Positions 9,123 through 16,731 of a DNA stretch of 36,589 bases are shown in pieces. The DNA is from an uncultured Prevotellaceae bacterium (GTDB lineage: Bacteria; Bacteroidota; Bacteroidia; Bacteroidales; Bacteroidaceae). The notes below the pieces were generated by a model. That model had not been told where the DNA came from, searched no databases, and was given only the letters and a program-made list of their open reading frames with translations. The stretch covers positions 1 to 36,589 of the forward strand of contig CADBHI010000034.1 in the NCBI GenBank assembly GCA_902794405.1, in the 5' to 3' direction. How positions within the stretch are numbered: the stretch's first letter is position 1; each line of letters begins with the position of its first letter. The position numbers and the translations under genes were made by a program.

Positions 9123-9812
9123 ATGATGGCATTTCGAACTTTTGTTGTTGCATGTGGATTCATGGCGGCTGTAGCGGCTTTCGCACAGACATCACAACAG
9201 TGGCGCGACTCGTTGACCGTACTCAACCAGCAGATAGAGAGGCATCCCCACTCTACCGACCTGCGACTTAAAAAGGCTGCCGTCAATATTCAGTTGGAGC
9301 AATGGGAATACGCTGCCGAGGAGTATGGTAATGTACTGAAAATCGATGCCCAGAATCCTGCCGCTCTCTTTTACAGGGCCTACGTAAACATGCACCTCCG
9401 TCAGTATGCACTGGCCAAAAACGATTACGAGACCCTGCTGAAGATTGTTCCCATCAACATGGAGGCCCGCCTCGGTCTGGCGATGGCTGACGAGAAGTTA
9501 GGGCGGCGTACTGATGCTATGGACCAGTATAATCAGCTGGTCCAGATGTTTCCCGACTCTGCCGTTTGCTACGCCTCACGTGCGGCTTTCGAAACATCGG
9601 TCAATCAATACGAGACGGCTCTCTATGACTGGAGCCAGGCTATTACACTCCAACCAAAGAACGTTGACTATATTGTTACGAAAACCGAATTGCTGCTTCA
9701 GCTTGAGCAAAGGGAAGCGGCACTTAAGGAACTGGAAAATGCCGTGCAACGGGGCGTTCCTTTTGGCTTGTTACGCGACTGGTTTGATAAGTGTCGTGCT
9801 AAAAGACATTAA
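9123..9812 (+). CDS. Exported tetratricopeptide-repeat protein
   Basis: 229-residue protein with a signal peptide (MMAFRTFVVACGFMAAVAAFAQ) ending in an Ala-x-Ala-like cleavage site and no lipobox, so probably periplasmic. The rest is helical with about five TPR-like units: LKKAAVNIQLEQWEYAAEEYGNVLKI, then ALFYRAYVNMHLRQYALAKNDY, then LGLAMADEKLGRRTDAMDQY, and so on. The open frame can be extended to a TTG at 9087, but ATG 9123 gives the signal peptide and follows an AAGGGAAG stretch; ATG 9126 is the alternative. Such proteins scaffold interactions; no partner can be named. It sits between nadE and a small membrane protein with its own promoter. Confidence 0.75.
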   Translation: MMAFRTFVVACGFMAAVAAFAQTSQQWRDSLTVLNQQIERHPHSTDLRLKKAAVNIQLEQWEYAAEEYGNVLKIDAQNPAALFYRAYVNMHLRQYALAKNDYETLLKIVPINMEARLGLAMADEKLGRRTDAMDQYNQLVQMFPDSAVCYASRAAFETSVNQYETALYDWSQAITLQPKNVDYIVTKTELLLQLEQREAALKELENAVQRGVPFGLLRDWFDKCRAKRH

Positions 9813-9837
9813 AGTCAGCGAATTATGCTTGTAGCAT

Positions 9838-9870
9838 TTTTCGTTTCTCAATTATTTTGCTTACCTTTGC
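9838..9870 (+). promoter_or_regulatory. Promoter of the 67-aa protein and ompH-like gene
   Basis: TACCTTTGC (9862-9870) is a consensus -7 box. A T-rich TTTT at 9838-9841, 20 nt upstream, is a weak match for the TTTG element. The ATG at 9878 is only 8 nt beyond the box, so the transcript would be nearly leaderless for this gene. Confidence 0.6.
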
Positions 9871-9877
9871 ACGCGAA

Positions 9878-10081
9878 ATGATTCAGACTATACTCATAAG
9901 TGGATTGCTGTTAGCTGTGGGAATGGCATTGCTGCTGGTGAAAGTGCTGGGACGAAAGGACGGCACATTCTCCTCGCAGCATATTCATGATAGTGAGGCC
10001 ATGCGGGAGCGAGGCATTCATTGCGTTATGGATCAGGACCGCGAACTACGTAACCAGAAACAGCTGAAACTTGAAGGTTAA
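9878..10081 (+). CDS. Small single-pass membrane protein, unknown
   Basis: 67 residues. One hydrophobic helix (residues about 3-24, IQTILISGLLLAVGMALLLV) is followed by a charged cytoplasmic or periplasmic tail with FSSQHIHDSEAMRERGIHC. The frame opens 21 nt earlier at a TTG, but that lies inside the promoter box, so ATG 9878 is the start. It lies 25 nt before the OmpH-like lipoprotein gene and is probably cotranscribed with it. No function can be assigned. Confidence 0.65.
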   Translation: MIQTILISGLLLAVGMALLLVKVLGRKDGTFSSQHIHDSEAMRERGIHCVMDQDRELRNQKQLKLEG

Positions 10082-10106
10082 AGAACAAACATTATAATTA
10101 CAAAAA

Positions 10107-10721
10107 ATGAAAAAGATTATTTTCGGTGCACTGGCTTTTGCTGTCGCTATGGCTTCGTGCAACAATGCAAGTCCCAAGATGGACGAGAAACCTCAGGCAA
10201 CAGGTTCTGAGAATGTGTCAGGAATGAAAATCGCCTATGTCGAAGTTGACTCACTGATGACACAGTATGACTTCGCTAAGGATTACAGTGTAACCCTGCA
10301 GAAGAAGAGCAATAATGCTCGTAACACGCTGACTCAGAAGGGAAATCAGCTGCAGACTGCCGTCAACAACTTCCAGCAGAAGCTGCAGTCGAACGGTTTC
10401 CAGAGCCGCGAACAGGCCCAGAGCGTTCAGACAGCCATTGAGCGTCAGCAGCGCGACCTTCAGGAGCTGCAGGCTCGTCTGGAAGGTGAACTGGCTAACG
10501 AGACCCAGAAGTTCAATGAGGCATTACGCGACTCGCTGAACAATTTCCTCTCTTCCTATAACAAGGACAAGAAATATGACATCATCCTGTCGAAGGCTGG
10601 CGACAACATTCTGTTTGCCGATAGCAAGTACGACATCACAAAGGATGTCATCAACGGTCTGAACAAGCGCTACAAGCCTGCTGCAGGTAAGAAAGAGGAC
10701 AAAAAGGAAGAGAAGAAATAA
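10107..10721 (+). CDS. OmpH/Skp-family lipoprotein
   Basis: 204-residue periplasm-facing protein. A lipoprotein signal ends in MASC with Cys18 as the lipidation site. After a short linker comes the OmpH pattern: a core strand (MKIAYVEVDSLMTQYDF), a long coiled-coil hairpin rich in Gln and Glu (about residues 65-140, KSNNARNTLTQKGNQLQ through LQELQARLEGELANE), and a return strand (YDIILSKAGDNILFADSKYDIT). Skp-type proteins hold outer-membrane proteins during transit. The classical Skp is soluble; here it is lipid-anchored, which is common in Bacteroidota. The C-terminus is a Lys/Glu-rich tail. Confidence 0.85.
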   Translation: MKKIIFGALAFAVAMASCNNASPKMDEKPQATGSENVSGMKIAYVEVDSLMTQYDFAKDYSVTLQKKSNNARNTLTQKGNQLQTAVNNFQQKLQSNGFQSREQAQSVQTAIERQQRDLQELQARLEGELANETQKFNEALRDSLNNFLSSYNKDKKYDIILSKAGDNILFADSKYDITKDVINGLNKRYKPAAGKKEDKKEEKK

Positions 10722-10836
10722 AAACGCATTTCACTCGTAGGGAACATTCATTTCGACAATGGAGCCAGTAAAATGGCATGTTGACTCAACAAAGTGAAAG
10801 GAAAATACACTATTTTGGTGAATTTCTGCTTAAATA

Positions 10837-10869
10837 TTTGCCTAATTCAAGAAAAAAGTGTAATTTCGC
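10837..10869 (+). promoter_or_regulatory. Promoter of serC
   Basis: TTTG (10837-10840), exactly 20 nt, then TAATTTCG (10861-10868), one mismatch from the TAnnTTTG consensus. A 54-nt leader separates it from the serC ATG at 10923. The rest of the 200-bp gap after the OmpH-like gene shows nothing else convincing. Confidence 0.75.
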
Positions 10870-10922
10870 AGCGTTTTTCCTGAAACGTAGTATTAAAACC
10901 ATTAAATAAAGAACAACAAACA

Positions 10923-11990
10923 ATGAAGAAGTACAACTTTAACGCTGGTCCTTCGATGCTTCCCCGCGAGGTTATCGAGAATACCGCCAAACAGTGTCTT
11001 GATTTCAATGGCTCAGGTCTCTCACTGATGGAGATCAGCCACCGTGCTAAGGATTTCCAGCCCGTCGTCGACGAGGCTGTAGCTCTGGTTAAGGAGCTGC
11101 TGCAAGTGCCCGAGGGCTACTCAGTAATCTTCCTTGGTGGCGGTGCTTCCCTGGAGTTCTGCATGATTCCCTACAACTTCCTTATCAAGAAGGCTGCATA
11201 CCTGAACACTGGTGTTTGGGCCAAAAAGGCCATGAAGGAAGCTAAGTTGTTTGGTGAGGTGGTTGAAGTGGCTTCTTCTGCTGATGCCAACTATACCTTC
11301 ATCCCCAAGGACTGGACCGTTCCTGCTGATGCTGACTATCTGCACATCACCACCAACAACACCATCTATGGTACTGAGATTCGCAAGGACCTCGACGTGA
11401 ATGTTCCCCTGATTGCCGATATGTCGTCAGACATCTTCAGCCGTCCCATCGACGTGAAGAAGTACGATGCTATCTATGCCGGTGCTCAGAAGAACCTCGC
11501 TATGGCCGGTGTGACTATCGTTATCCTGAAGGATGAGAAGCTGGGCAAGGCTCCTCGTGAGATTCCCACCATGCTCGACTACCGCACACATGTCGACAAG
11601 GGCTCTATGTTCAACACACCTCCTGTGGTGCCCATCTACTCTGCTCTTGAAACCCTCCGCTGGATTAAGAAGAATGGTGGTGTTGAGGCTATGGACAAGC
11701 TGGCTCAGCAACGTGCAGAAATCGTCTATGGCGAAATAGACCGTAACAAGATGTTCCGTGGTACTGCCAACGTAGAGGATCGTTCTGTCATGAACCTCTG
11801 CTTCGTGATGGCCGACGAGTACAAGGAGCTGGAGAAGGACTTCCTCGACTTCGCCGTCAGCAAGGGCATGGTTGGTGTCAAGGGTCACCGCAGTGTCGGC
11901 GGCTTCCGCGCTTCTTGCTACAACGCCCAGACCATCGAAGGCTGCAACGCTCTCGTTGCCTGCATGAAGGAGTTTGAGAGTAATCATTAA
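10923..11990 (+). CDS. serC: Phosphoserine aminotransferase
   Basis: PLP enzyme converting 3-phosphohydroxypyruvate to phosphoserine in serine synthesis, 355 residues and full length. It begins with the family [10 protein letters not shown] motif. The PLP lysine is K190 in [12 protein letters not shown], and the conserved [12 protein letters not shown] and [15 protein letters not shown] segments near the end bind substrate. Its pathway partner serA lies downstream, but the two are separated by a 156-bp inverted-repeat element. Confidence 0.96.
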   Translation: MKKYNFNAGPSMLPREVIENTAKQCLDFNGSGLSLMEISHRAKDFQPVVDEAVALVKELLQVPEGYSVIFLGGGASLEFCMIPYNFLIKKAAYLNTGVWAKKAMKEAKLFGEVVEVASSADANYTFIPKDWTVPADADYLHITTNNTIYGTEIRKDLDVNVPLIADMSSDIFSRPIDVKKYDAIYAGAQKNLAMAGVTIVILKDEKLGKAPREIPTMLDYRTHVDKGSMFNTPPVVPIYSALETLRWIKKNGGVEAMDKLAQQRAEIVYGEIDRNKMFRGTANVEDRSVMNLCFVMADEYKELEKDFLDFAVSKGMVGVKGHRSVGGFRASCYNAQTIEGCNALVACMKEFESNH

Positions 11991-11994
11991 AGAA

Positions 11995-12150
11995 AAGCCC
12001 ACCCAAGCCCTCCCGAAGGGAGGGGTGTCGAGATACACATCTATGGTAAAAGGTGGGTTTGTAAGATTAAACACAAGTATAACCAAATAAAAAAGGAGCA
12101 CCCATAATGTAATTAAACACCCCTCCCTTGGGGAGGGCTTGGGTGGGCTT
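11995..12150. repeat. Long inverted-repeat element between serC and serA
   Basis: Two 34-nt arms (11995-12028 and 12117-12150) are inverted copies with a single mismatch, separated by 88 nt. Each arm begins AAGCCCACCCAAGCCCTCCC and also folds on itself through CCCTCCC and GGGAGGG. The right arm ends 4 nt before the serA ATG. The G/C-rich arms with an A/T-rich centre look like a dispersed REP or MITE-type unit. No obvious target-site duplication is visible. Confidence 0.8.
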
Positions 12151-12154
12151 AGAA

Positions 12155-13072
12155 ATGAAAGTATTAGTTGCAACAGAGAAGCCATTTGCAGCAGCAGCTG
12201 TCAATGGTATCAAAGCAGAAGTTGAGGCAGCCGGCAATGAGCTCGTGCTGCTCGAGAAATATACTGAGAAGGCACAGCTGCTCGACGCAGTGAAGGATGC
12301 CGATGCCATGATTATCCGCTCTGACAAGGTCGACGCCGAGGTGCTCGACGCTGCCAAGCAGCTGAAGATTGTGGTGCGTGCTGGTGCTGGTTACGACAAC
12401 ATCGACCTCGCTGCCGCTACGGCTCACAATGTAGTGGCCGAGAACACACCTGGTCAGAACGCCAACGCTGTGGCCGAGCTCGTGTTTGGTCTGCTGGTGA
12501 TGGCTGTCCGTGGTTTCTACAACGGCAAGAGCGGCTCTGAGCTGCTCGGCAAGAAGCTCGGTATCCTTGCCTTCGGTAACGTTGGTCGCAACGTGGCCCG
12601 CATCGCCAAGGGCTTCGGCATGGAGGTTTATGCCTACGATGCTTTCTGCCCTGCAGAGGTTATCGAGAAGGCTGGCGTCAAGGCCGTTGCCAATCAGGAC
12701 GCCCTGTTCGAGCAGTGCGACGTTGTTTCACTCCACATCCCCGCTACGCCTGAGACCAAGCAGAGCATCAACTACGCTCTGGTTGGCAAGATGAAGAAGG
12801 GTGGCATTCTCGTCAACACCGCCCGTAAGGAGGTTATCGACGAGGCTGGCCTGCTGAAGCTGATGGCTGAGCGCGAAGACCTGAAGTTTGTGACCGACAT
12901 TATGCCCGATGCCAACGAGGACTTCCTGAAGTTCGAGGGTCGTTACTTCTCGACTCCGAAGAAGATGGGTGCCCAGACTGCTGAGGCCAACATCAATGCC
13001 GGTATTGCTGCTGCCAAGCAGATCAACGCCTTCTTCAAGGACGGCGACACAAAGTTCCAGGTCAACAAATAA
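12155..13072 (+). CDS. serA: D-3-phosphoglycerate dehydrogenase (short form)
   Basis: NAD-dependent D-isomer 2-hydroxyacid dehydrogenase opening serine synthesis, 305 residues, with no ACT or regulatory domain. Motifs are VRAGAGYDNIDLAAA, NTPGQNANAVAELVFGLL, the Rossmann loop KLGILAFGNVGRNVARIAKGFG and VVSLHIPATPETKQSI followed by ILVNTARKEVIDE. Near the C-terminus the usual TPHxG with the catalytic His reads STPKKMGAQT. As I recall this is the normal form in Bacteroidales SerA rather than a local defect. The start is ATG 12155, because upstream in-frame sequence lies in the repeat arm. Loss of the ACT domain implies no classical serine feedback on this chain. Confidence 0.92.
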   Translation: MKVLVATEKPFAAAAVNGIKAEVEAAGNELVLLEKYTEKAQLLDAVKDADAMIIRSDKVDAEVLDAAKQLKIVVRAGAGYDNIDLAAATAHNVVAENTPGQNANAVAELVFGLLVMAVRGFYNGKSGSELLGKKLGILAFGNVGRNVARIAKGFGMEVYAYDAFCPAEVIEKAGVKAVANQDALFEQCDVVSLHIPATPETKQSINYALVGKMKKGGILVNTARKEVIDEAGLLKLMAEREDLKFVTDIMPDANEDFLKFEGRYFSTPKKMGAQTAEANINAGIAAAKQINAFFKDGDTKFQVNK

Positions 13073-13084
13073 GATCTCACGCGG

Positions 13085-14149
13085 ATGAAAAGAATTTGTG
13101 TCGTTGCTGGGGCACGCCCCAATTTCGTAAAGTTGGCACCACTTGTTCGTGCTATCGGAAACAGTAACGACGCTACATTCGAATTAGTCTATACTGGACG
13201 TGAGGACGATCCATCGCTTGAACCGTCGATATTCGACGACTTGCAGATGCCTCGTCCTCACGTCTTTCTTGGTGTAGACAGCGAAAATCTAAACGATATC
13301 ACGGCACAGGTAATGGGCGCATTCGACCGTTATCTGGACCAGCATCCTGCCGATGTGGTGATTGTCGTCGACGATTTGGCCTCCACGATGGCTGCCGCTA
13401 TCACAACCAAGAAACGGGGTGTGAAGCTGGCTCACCTGGTGGCTGGCACCCGCTCGTTCGACATCAACATGCCTAAGGAGGTGAATCGCCTGGTTATCGA
13501 TTCCCTCAGCGACTATCTGTTTACTGCAGGCATCAAGTCAAAGAGCATTGCCTCGCGTGAGCAGTCGGATGACAGTTCACAAACCTTCTTGGTGGGCAAT
13601 ATACTTATGGACACGCTCCGTTTTAACCTGCAACGGTTTAAGAAGCCCAACTTCGATATTGAGCCAGGAAACTATCTGGTTCTTACATTGAACCGTCGAG
13701 CATTACTCGCTGACACAGAACAGCTTACACTTATTCTCAAAACCATTACTGAGGCTGCGGCATCAACACCAATTATCGCTCCGCTGCGTACCCCGGCTTA
13801 TGAGGTAGTGCAACAGCTCATGCCTTCATTTCCTCTGTGCCAGCCCCTACCCTATTTAGAGTTCGGTTGGCTGACGGCTCATGCCAAGGGCATTATTACC
13901 GACTCAGGAAATGTGGCCGAGGAAGCCACGTTCAATGGTGTGCCCTGCATCACCCTCAACAACTATACAGAACATCAGGAAACGGTTAGCATAGGCTCCA
14001 ACGTGTTAGTTGGCGGTGACATCGACCTGCTTAGGTCCTCTGTCAACGATATGGTAAAAGGCCAATGGAAAAAGTGCGCCCTCCCCGAGTATTGGGACGG
14101 ACGCACTTCAGAGCGTATCGTTTCGATTCTTGCTTCACCCCTTAAGTGA
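13085..14149 (+). CDS. UDP-N-acetylglucosamine 2-epimerase homologue, catalytically divergent
   Basis: 354-residue protein of the non-hydrolysing UDP-GlcNAc 2-epimerase fold (WecB type). It keeps the N-terminal VVAGARPNFVKLAPLV loop and the C-terminal nucleotide-sugar site (DSGNVAEEATFNGVPCITLNNYTEHQETV). Active-site positions known from E. coli WecB are changed: the HVEAGLR motif reads HLVAGTR (E to V119), and the GHRRE motif reads LNRRA (H to N203). D97 of the HGD motif is kept, and PEEANR is now PKEVNR. It may therefore bind a UDP-sugar without standard epimerisation. It starts 12 nt after serA, so it should be cotranscribed, which is not an expected neighbour. Confidence 0.8.
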   Translation: MKRICVVAGARPNFVKLAPLVRAIGNSNDATFELVYTGREDDPSLEPSIFDDLQMPRPHVFLGVDSENLNDITAQVMGAFDRYLDQHPADVVIVVDDLASTMAAAITTKKRGVKLAHLVAGTRSFDINMPKEVNRLVIDSLSDYLFTAGIKSKSIASREQSDDSSQTFLVGNILMDTLRFNLQRFKKPNFDIEPGNYLVLTLNRRALLADTEQLTLILKTITEAAASTPIIAPLRTPAYEVVQQLMPSFPLCQPLPYLEFGWLTAHAKGIITDSGNVAEEATFNGVPCITLNNYTEHQETVSIGSNVLVGGDIDLLRSSVNDMVKGQWKKCALPEYWDGRTSERIVSILASPLK

Positions 14150-14151
14150 TG

Positions 14152-14173
14152 CCCCCTCTCTCTAAAGAGGGAG
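14152..14173 (+). terminator. Weak hairpin after the epimerase homologue
   Basis: CCCTCT and AGAGGG form a 6-bp stem 5 nt after the stop codon, with no real T-run. It is a possible terminator only; the T-content downstream is modest. Confidence 0.3.
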
Positions 14174-14184
14174 AGCTATGTCAT

Positions 14185-14252
14185 TTCTGTCACTTCATCA
14201 TCAGGATTCAGCAGGTGCTGCACTATTCTGCTGGCAGAGTGAGACGCTGACC
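14185..14252 (+). repeat. Dispersed direct repeat, copy 1 (Nudix 3' end)
   Basis: 68-bp repeat that covers the last 30 nt of the Nudix gene, including its stop codon, and 38 nt beyond. It matches copy 2 (15481-15548) at 62 of 68 positions, counted by eye. It contains GGATTCAGCAG and CACTATTCTGCTG, whose CAGCAG and CTGCTG can pair. Confidence 0.85.
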
Positions 14253-14714
14253 CTTGTGTTCCTGCAACCGTTCAACCACAACTTTATCAGCTGGCAGCCA
14301 GTCAACGCTATCGAGTTGTTCTTTGCTGAGCCAACGGGCGGCTTCATGCTCCTTCAGCGTCAGACTTCCACTCTCTACATGACACCAGAAACAATGCATC
14401 GTAAGATGAAAGGCTACGGTTGAGCGAGAGGAGAGCAAAGCTTGCTTTGGCTCTTCCGAGCGTGAGTAGGCTCGGCCGGAGGCCAAATTTGGATAATCAT
14501 ATTCTACGGTCTGCACCAGCCGCTCTACAACAATTTTTGTTTCCAGCTCCTCCCAAATTTCACGCTTCAAAGCCTCTTCTGGTGTCTCTCCTGCTTCCAT
14601 CTTTCCGCCAGGGAATTCCCAGCCGTCCTTATAGTCGCCATATCCTCGCTGCGTGGCGAAGATACGTCCTTCATCATCGTGTATGATTGCTGCTACTACT
14701 TCTATCTGTTTCAT
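14223..14714 (-). CDS. Nudix hydrolase (MutT-like) with an in-frame 25-residue insertion
   Basis: Nucleoside triphosphate pyrophosphohydrolase, 163 residues, probably cleaning oxidised nucleotides such as 8-oxo-dGTP. The start is ATG 14714 (MKQIEVVAAIIHDDEGRIFATQRG). The Nudix box is GGKMEAGETPEEALKREIWEELE, with the usual late Gly replaced by Glu and all catalytic Glu present. Between YDYPN and FHLTMHCFW, which are adjacent in ordinary MutT-type proteins, an extra 25 residues (starting LASGRAYSRSEEP) are encoded by a 75-nt palindromic insertion at 14412-14486. The last codons lie inside a dispersed repeat. It faces the epimerase homologue tail to tail. Whether the insertion is tolerated is unknown; the frame stays open. 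Confidence 0.85.
   Translation of the reverse strand: MKQIEVVAAIIHDDEGRIFATQRGYGDYKDGWEFPGGKMEAGETPEEALKREIWEELETKIVVERLVQTVEYDYPNLASGRAYSRSEEPKQALLSSRSTVAFHLTMHCFWCHVESGSLTLKEHEAARWLSKEQLDSVDWLPADKVVVERLQEHKGQRLTLPAE
14412..14486 (+). repeat. 75-bp palindromic element inserted in frame in the Nudix gene
   Basis: The insert is exactly 25 codons. It can form three hairpins in a row: AGAGCAAAGC with GCTTTGGCTCT, CCGAGC with GCTCGG, and GGCC with GGCC. Its order of motifs (GAGCGAGAG, AAAGCTTGCTTT, TTCCGAG, CTCGGC, GCCAAA) is matched by the minus strand of the intergenic repeat at about 31999-32095. It is therefore one of a family of short palindromic repeats. Confidence 0.75.
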
Positions 14715-14758
14715 ATTAATTCCCCTAACACACTGAAGTGACACATCTGACACACCTA

Positions 14759-14784
14759 AAAGGTGAGCCATTTTGACTCACCTT
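14759..14784 (-). terminator. Terminator of the toxin-antitoxin operon
   Basis: AAGGTGAG and CTCACCTT form an 8-bp stem with a short loop, overlapping the toxin stop codon. On the minus strand it is followed by TTTTAGG. It fits a rho-independent terminator for the toxin-antitoxin transcript. Confidence 0.65.
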
Positions 14785-15058
14785 ATTTATCATTATAATG
14801 GCCTTCCAGCTGAAATATTAGAACAGTAACCACATCTTCATAAATATCATATATAACCCTATCCCTTCCTGACAAATGTCTTGAATATGTAATATTTCTA
14901 CCTCCTTTTAAAGGTTCCGGGTGTCCTGTACCTGTCTTTGGATGTTCCTCTAGTTCAGGGAGAATATCATATAATTTCTTAAAAGACTGTGGGTTGGACT
15001 TTTTCCATTTCTTAAGAATTTTGACAGCCTCTTTTGTATAGTCTATCTTATACTTCAT
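14783..15058 (-). CDS. Txe/YoeB-family mRNA endonuclease toxin
   Basis: 91-residue RelE-superfamily toxin that would cleave ribosome-bound mRNA when free of antitoxin. The C-terminal half is typical of YoeB: HPEPLKGG, then SRHLSGRDRVIYDIYED and the ending LEGHY. E48, R65 and the H87-Y88 pair correspond to the catalytic set described for E. coli YoeB. The start is ATG 15058, which overlaps the antitoxin stop as ATGA; a longer frame from 15073 would run into the antitoxin gene. It is second in the operon, as usual for YefM/YoeB pairs. The pair lies between two copies of a dispersed direct repeat. Confidence 0.88.
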   Translation of the reverse strand: MKYKIDYTKEAVKILKKWKKSNPQSFKKLYDILPELEEHPKTGTGHPEPLKGGRNITYSRHLSGRDRVIYDIYEDVVTVLIFQLEGHYNDK

Positions 15059-15303
15059 AGTTCGTCCATCCATCTTTGAGCATCAGCGGCATTTTCAAAA
15101 TGAACAGTCTTACCCTCTCTCATCTCCTTTTCTGCCTTGGAGGACAAAGATACATAGCAAACAGCTTTTACAGCCTCTTCTTTTTGAGCATCCTCTGCTG
15201 CAAGAAGGGAACGGAACTTCTTTTTGTTAGCCTTGGATTGAGACTGGTACAATGCCCACAAGGCATCAACAGGAGAAATATTTGCTGTATTTATTGTAGT
15301 CAT
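15055..15303 (-). CDS. Antitoxin of the YoeB-type pair
   Basis: 82 residues, starting at ATG 15303. No clear Phd/YefM signature can be read, but position, size and the ATGA overlap with the toxin make it the antitoxin. It has an N-terminal helical region (SPVDALWALYQSQSKANKKKFRSLL), a central acidic-basic helix, and a C-terminal stretch (EMREGKTVHFENAADAQRWMDEL) that probably wraps the toxin. The upstream in-frame extension of 35 hydrophobic residues is A/T-rich leader and includes the promoter box, so it is not coding. Confidence 0.8.
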   Translation of the reverse strand: MTTINTANISPVDALWALYQSQSKANKKKFRSLLAAEDAQKEEAVKAVCYVSLSSKAEKEMREGKTVHFENAADAQRWMDEL

Positions 15304-15328
15304 AATTAAACCCTTCGTATTTATTTCT

Positions 15329-15337
15329 GCAAAGATA
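15329..15337 (-). promoter_or_regulatory. Promoter -7 box of the toxin-antitoxin operon
   Basis: On the minus strand TATCTTTGC lies about 26 nt upstream of the antitoxin ATG. A TTTG exists further upstream but with a spacer of 26 nt, so only the -7 element is convincing. Confidence 0.6.
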
Positions 15338-15388
15338 AATATAAATACTGAAATAATATACAACAAAGAAATACTTTTAAGAATAATT

Positions 15389-15413
15389 AAAAAGGTGAGC
15401 CTCGACACACCTT
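15389..15413. repeat. Inverted repeat upstream of the toxin-antitoxin pair
   Basis: AAGGTG and CACCTT form a short hairpin around AGCCTCGACA. The segment AAAAGGTGAGCC is also present at 14758-14769 on the other side of the toxin-antitoxin operon, so the cassette is bounded by matching short direct repeats. Confidence 0.45.
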
Positions 15414-15480
15414 AATATATCATCCAAACTATTAATCCTATCATATATGTATAGTTTTTTAGTTTCTATCTTCGCTTCTG

Positions 15481-15548
15481 TTCTGTCACATCATCGTCTG
15501 GATTCAGCAGGCGCTGCACTATTCTGCTGCCAGAGTGAGAAGCTGACC
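15481..15548 (+). repeat. Dispersed direct repeat, copy 2 (between toxin-antitoxin and CRISPR)
   Basis: Same orientation and same 68-bp length as copy 1, with six differences. It lies 33 nt before the terminal CRISPR repeat, on the leader-distal side. The rest of 15421-15581 shows no gene. Confidence 0.85.
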
Positions 15549-15581
15549 TACTATTCCCGAAGAAACGAAACACCAATCAAT

Positions 15582-16731
15582 GTTGTTTATCTGTCTATTC
15601 CTACATCAAACCACACCCAAGCTCCTTAATCTTCGCCTCCTTTTCCTGTTGTTTATCTGTCTATTCCTACATCAAACCACAACAACCGGAAGTGAGAAAG
15701 TCCAATCTGAGAGTTGTTTATCTGTCTATTCCTACATCAAACCACAACTCGGTGTCAGCCCACTTCTTCGTCTTGTCGGTTGTTTATCTGTCTATTCCTA
15801 CATCAAACCACAACCATTGTCTTGTATTGTTTCAATGGTTAGTCGTTGTTTATCTGTCTATTCCTACATCAAACCACAACTAGACATAGCTTCCGAAGTC
15901 GGCAATAGTGGTTATTTATCTGTCTATTCCTACATCAAACCACAACGTATCCGTAATTTCCTTCGGCTCACCCCAGTTGTTTATCTGTCTATTCCTACAT
16001 CAAACCACAACTTCTCAGGCTTACGGGCGTATGCGGCACGCGTTGTTTATCTGTCTATTCCTACATCAAACCACAACATGGGCAAATACCAGCTGGCTGT
16101 GACAGAGGTTGTTTATCTGTCTATTCCTACATCAAACCACAACGCAGGAACCTGAATGGGCTCACCTGGTTCGTTGTTTATCTGTCTATTCCTACATCAA
16201 ACCACAACCGTCAGACGGTTCAATGTCAACTTCAATTGTTGTTTATCTGTCTATTCCTACATCAAACCACAACAGGTTTGGGCTGGTTCTTAAAGAAAGG
16301 ATTGTTGTTTATCTGTCTATTCCTACATCAAACCACAACTCTCAACCTATGGTCACGGCTGCTATGGCGTTGTTTATCTGTCTATTCCTACATCAAACCA
16401 CAACCATGAGTAGAATTCAGAATGAAGTCCAGGTGTTGTTTATCTGTCTATTCCTACATCAAACCACAACAGGTGCGATTCATTTAAATTATCTTCGATG
16501 TTGTTTATCTGTCTATTCCTACATCAAACCACAACTCATTCTTTGTACCGTTGTTATTGGTACGGTTGTTTATCTGTCTATTCCTACATCAAACCACAAC
16601 TTGTTGAAGGTCTCAGCCATCCAGAATGTGTTGTTTATCTGTCTATTCCTACATCAAACCACAACCATCGGAGCAACCCGTCGGTCGTATCAGGAGTTGT
16701 TTATCTGTCTATTCCTACATCAAACCACAAC
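15582..16731 (-). CRISPR. Type II-C CRISPR array, 18 repeats and 17 spacers
   Basis: Repeats are 36 nt, and spacers are 29 or 30 nt. Read in the crRNA direction (minus strand), the repeat begins GTTGTGGTTTGATGTAGG and ends GATAAACAAC. Repeat starts on the plus strand are 15582, 15648, 15713, 15779, 15845, 15911, 15976, 16042, 16108, 16173, 16238, 16304, 16369, 16435, 16500, 16565, 16630 and 16696. All are identical except the one at 15911 (plus-strand position 4, G to A) and the one at 15582 (penultimate plus-strand base A to C). The degenerate end repeat at 15582 and pairing with the plus-strand tracrRNA both say that transcription runs leftward from the cas side. Open frames seen through the array are artefacts of its near 66-nt period. 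Confidence 0.98.

Noticed and set aside
12155-13072. SerA as inactive because the catalytic His region reads STPKKMG
   Set aside because: As far as I recall this is the common form in Bacteroidales SerA, so it is not evidence of decay.
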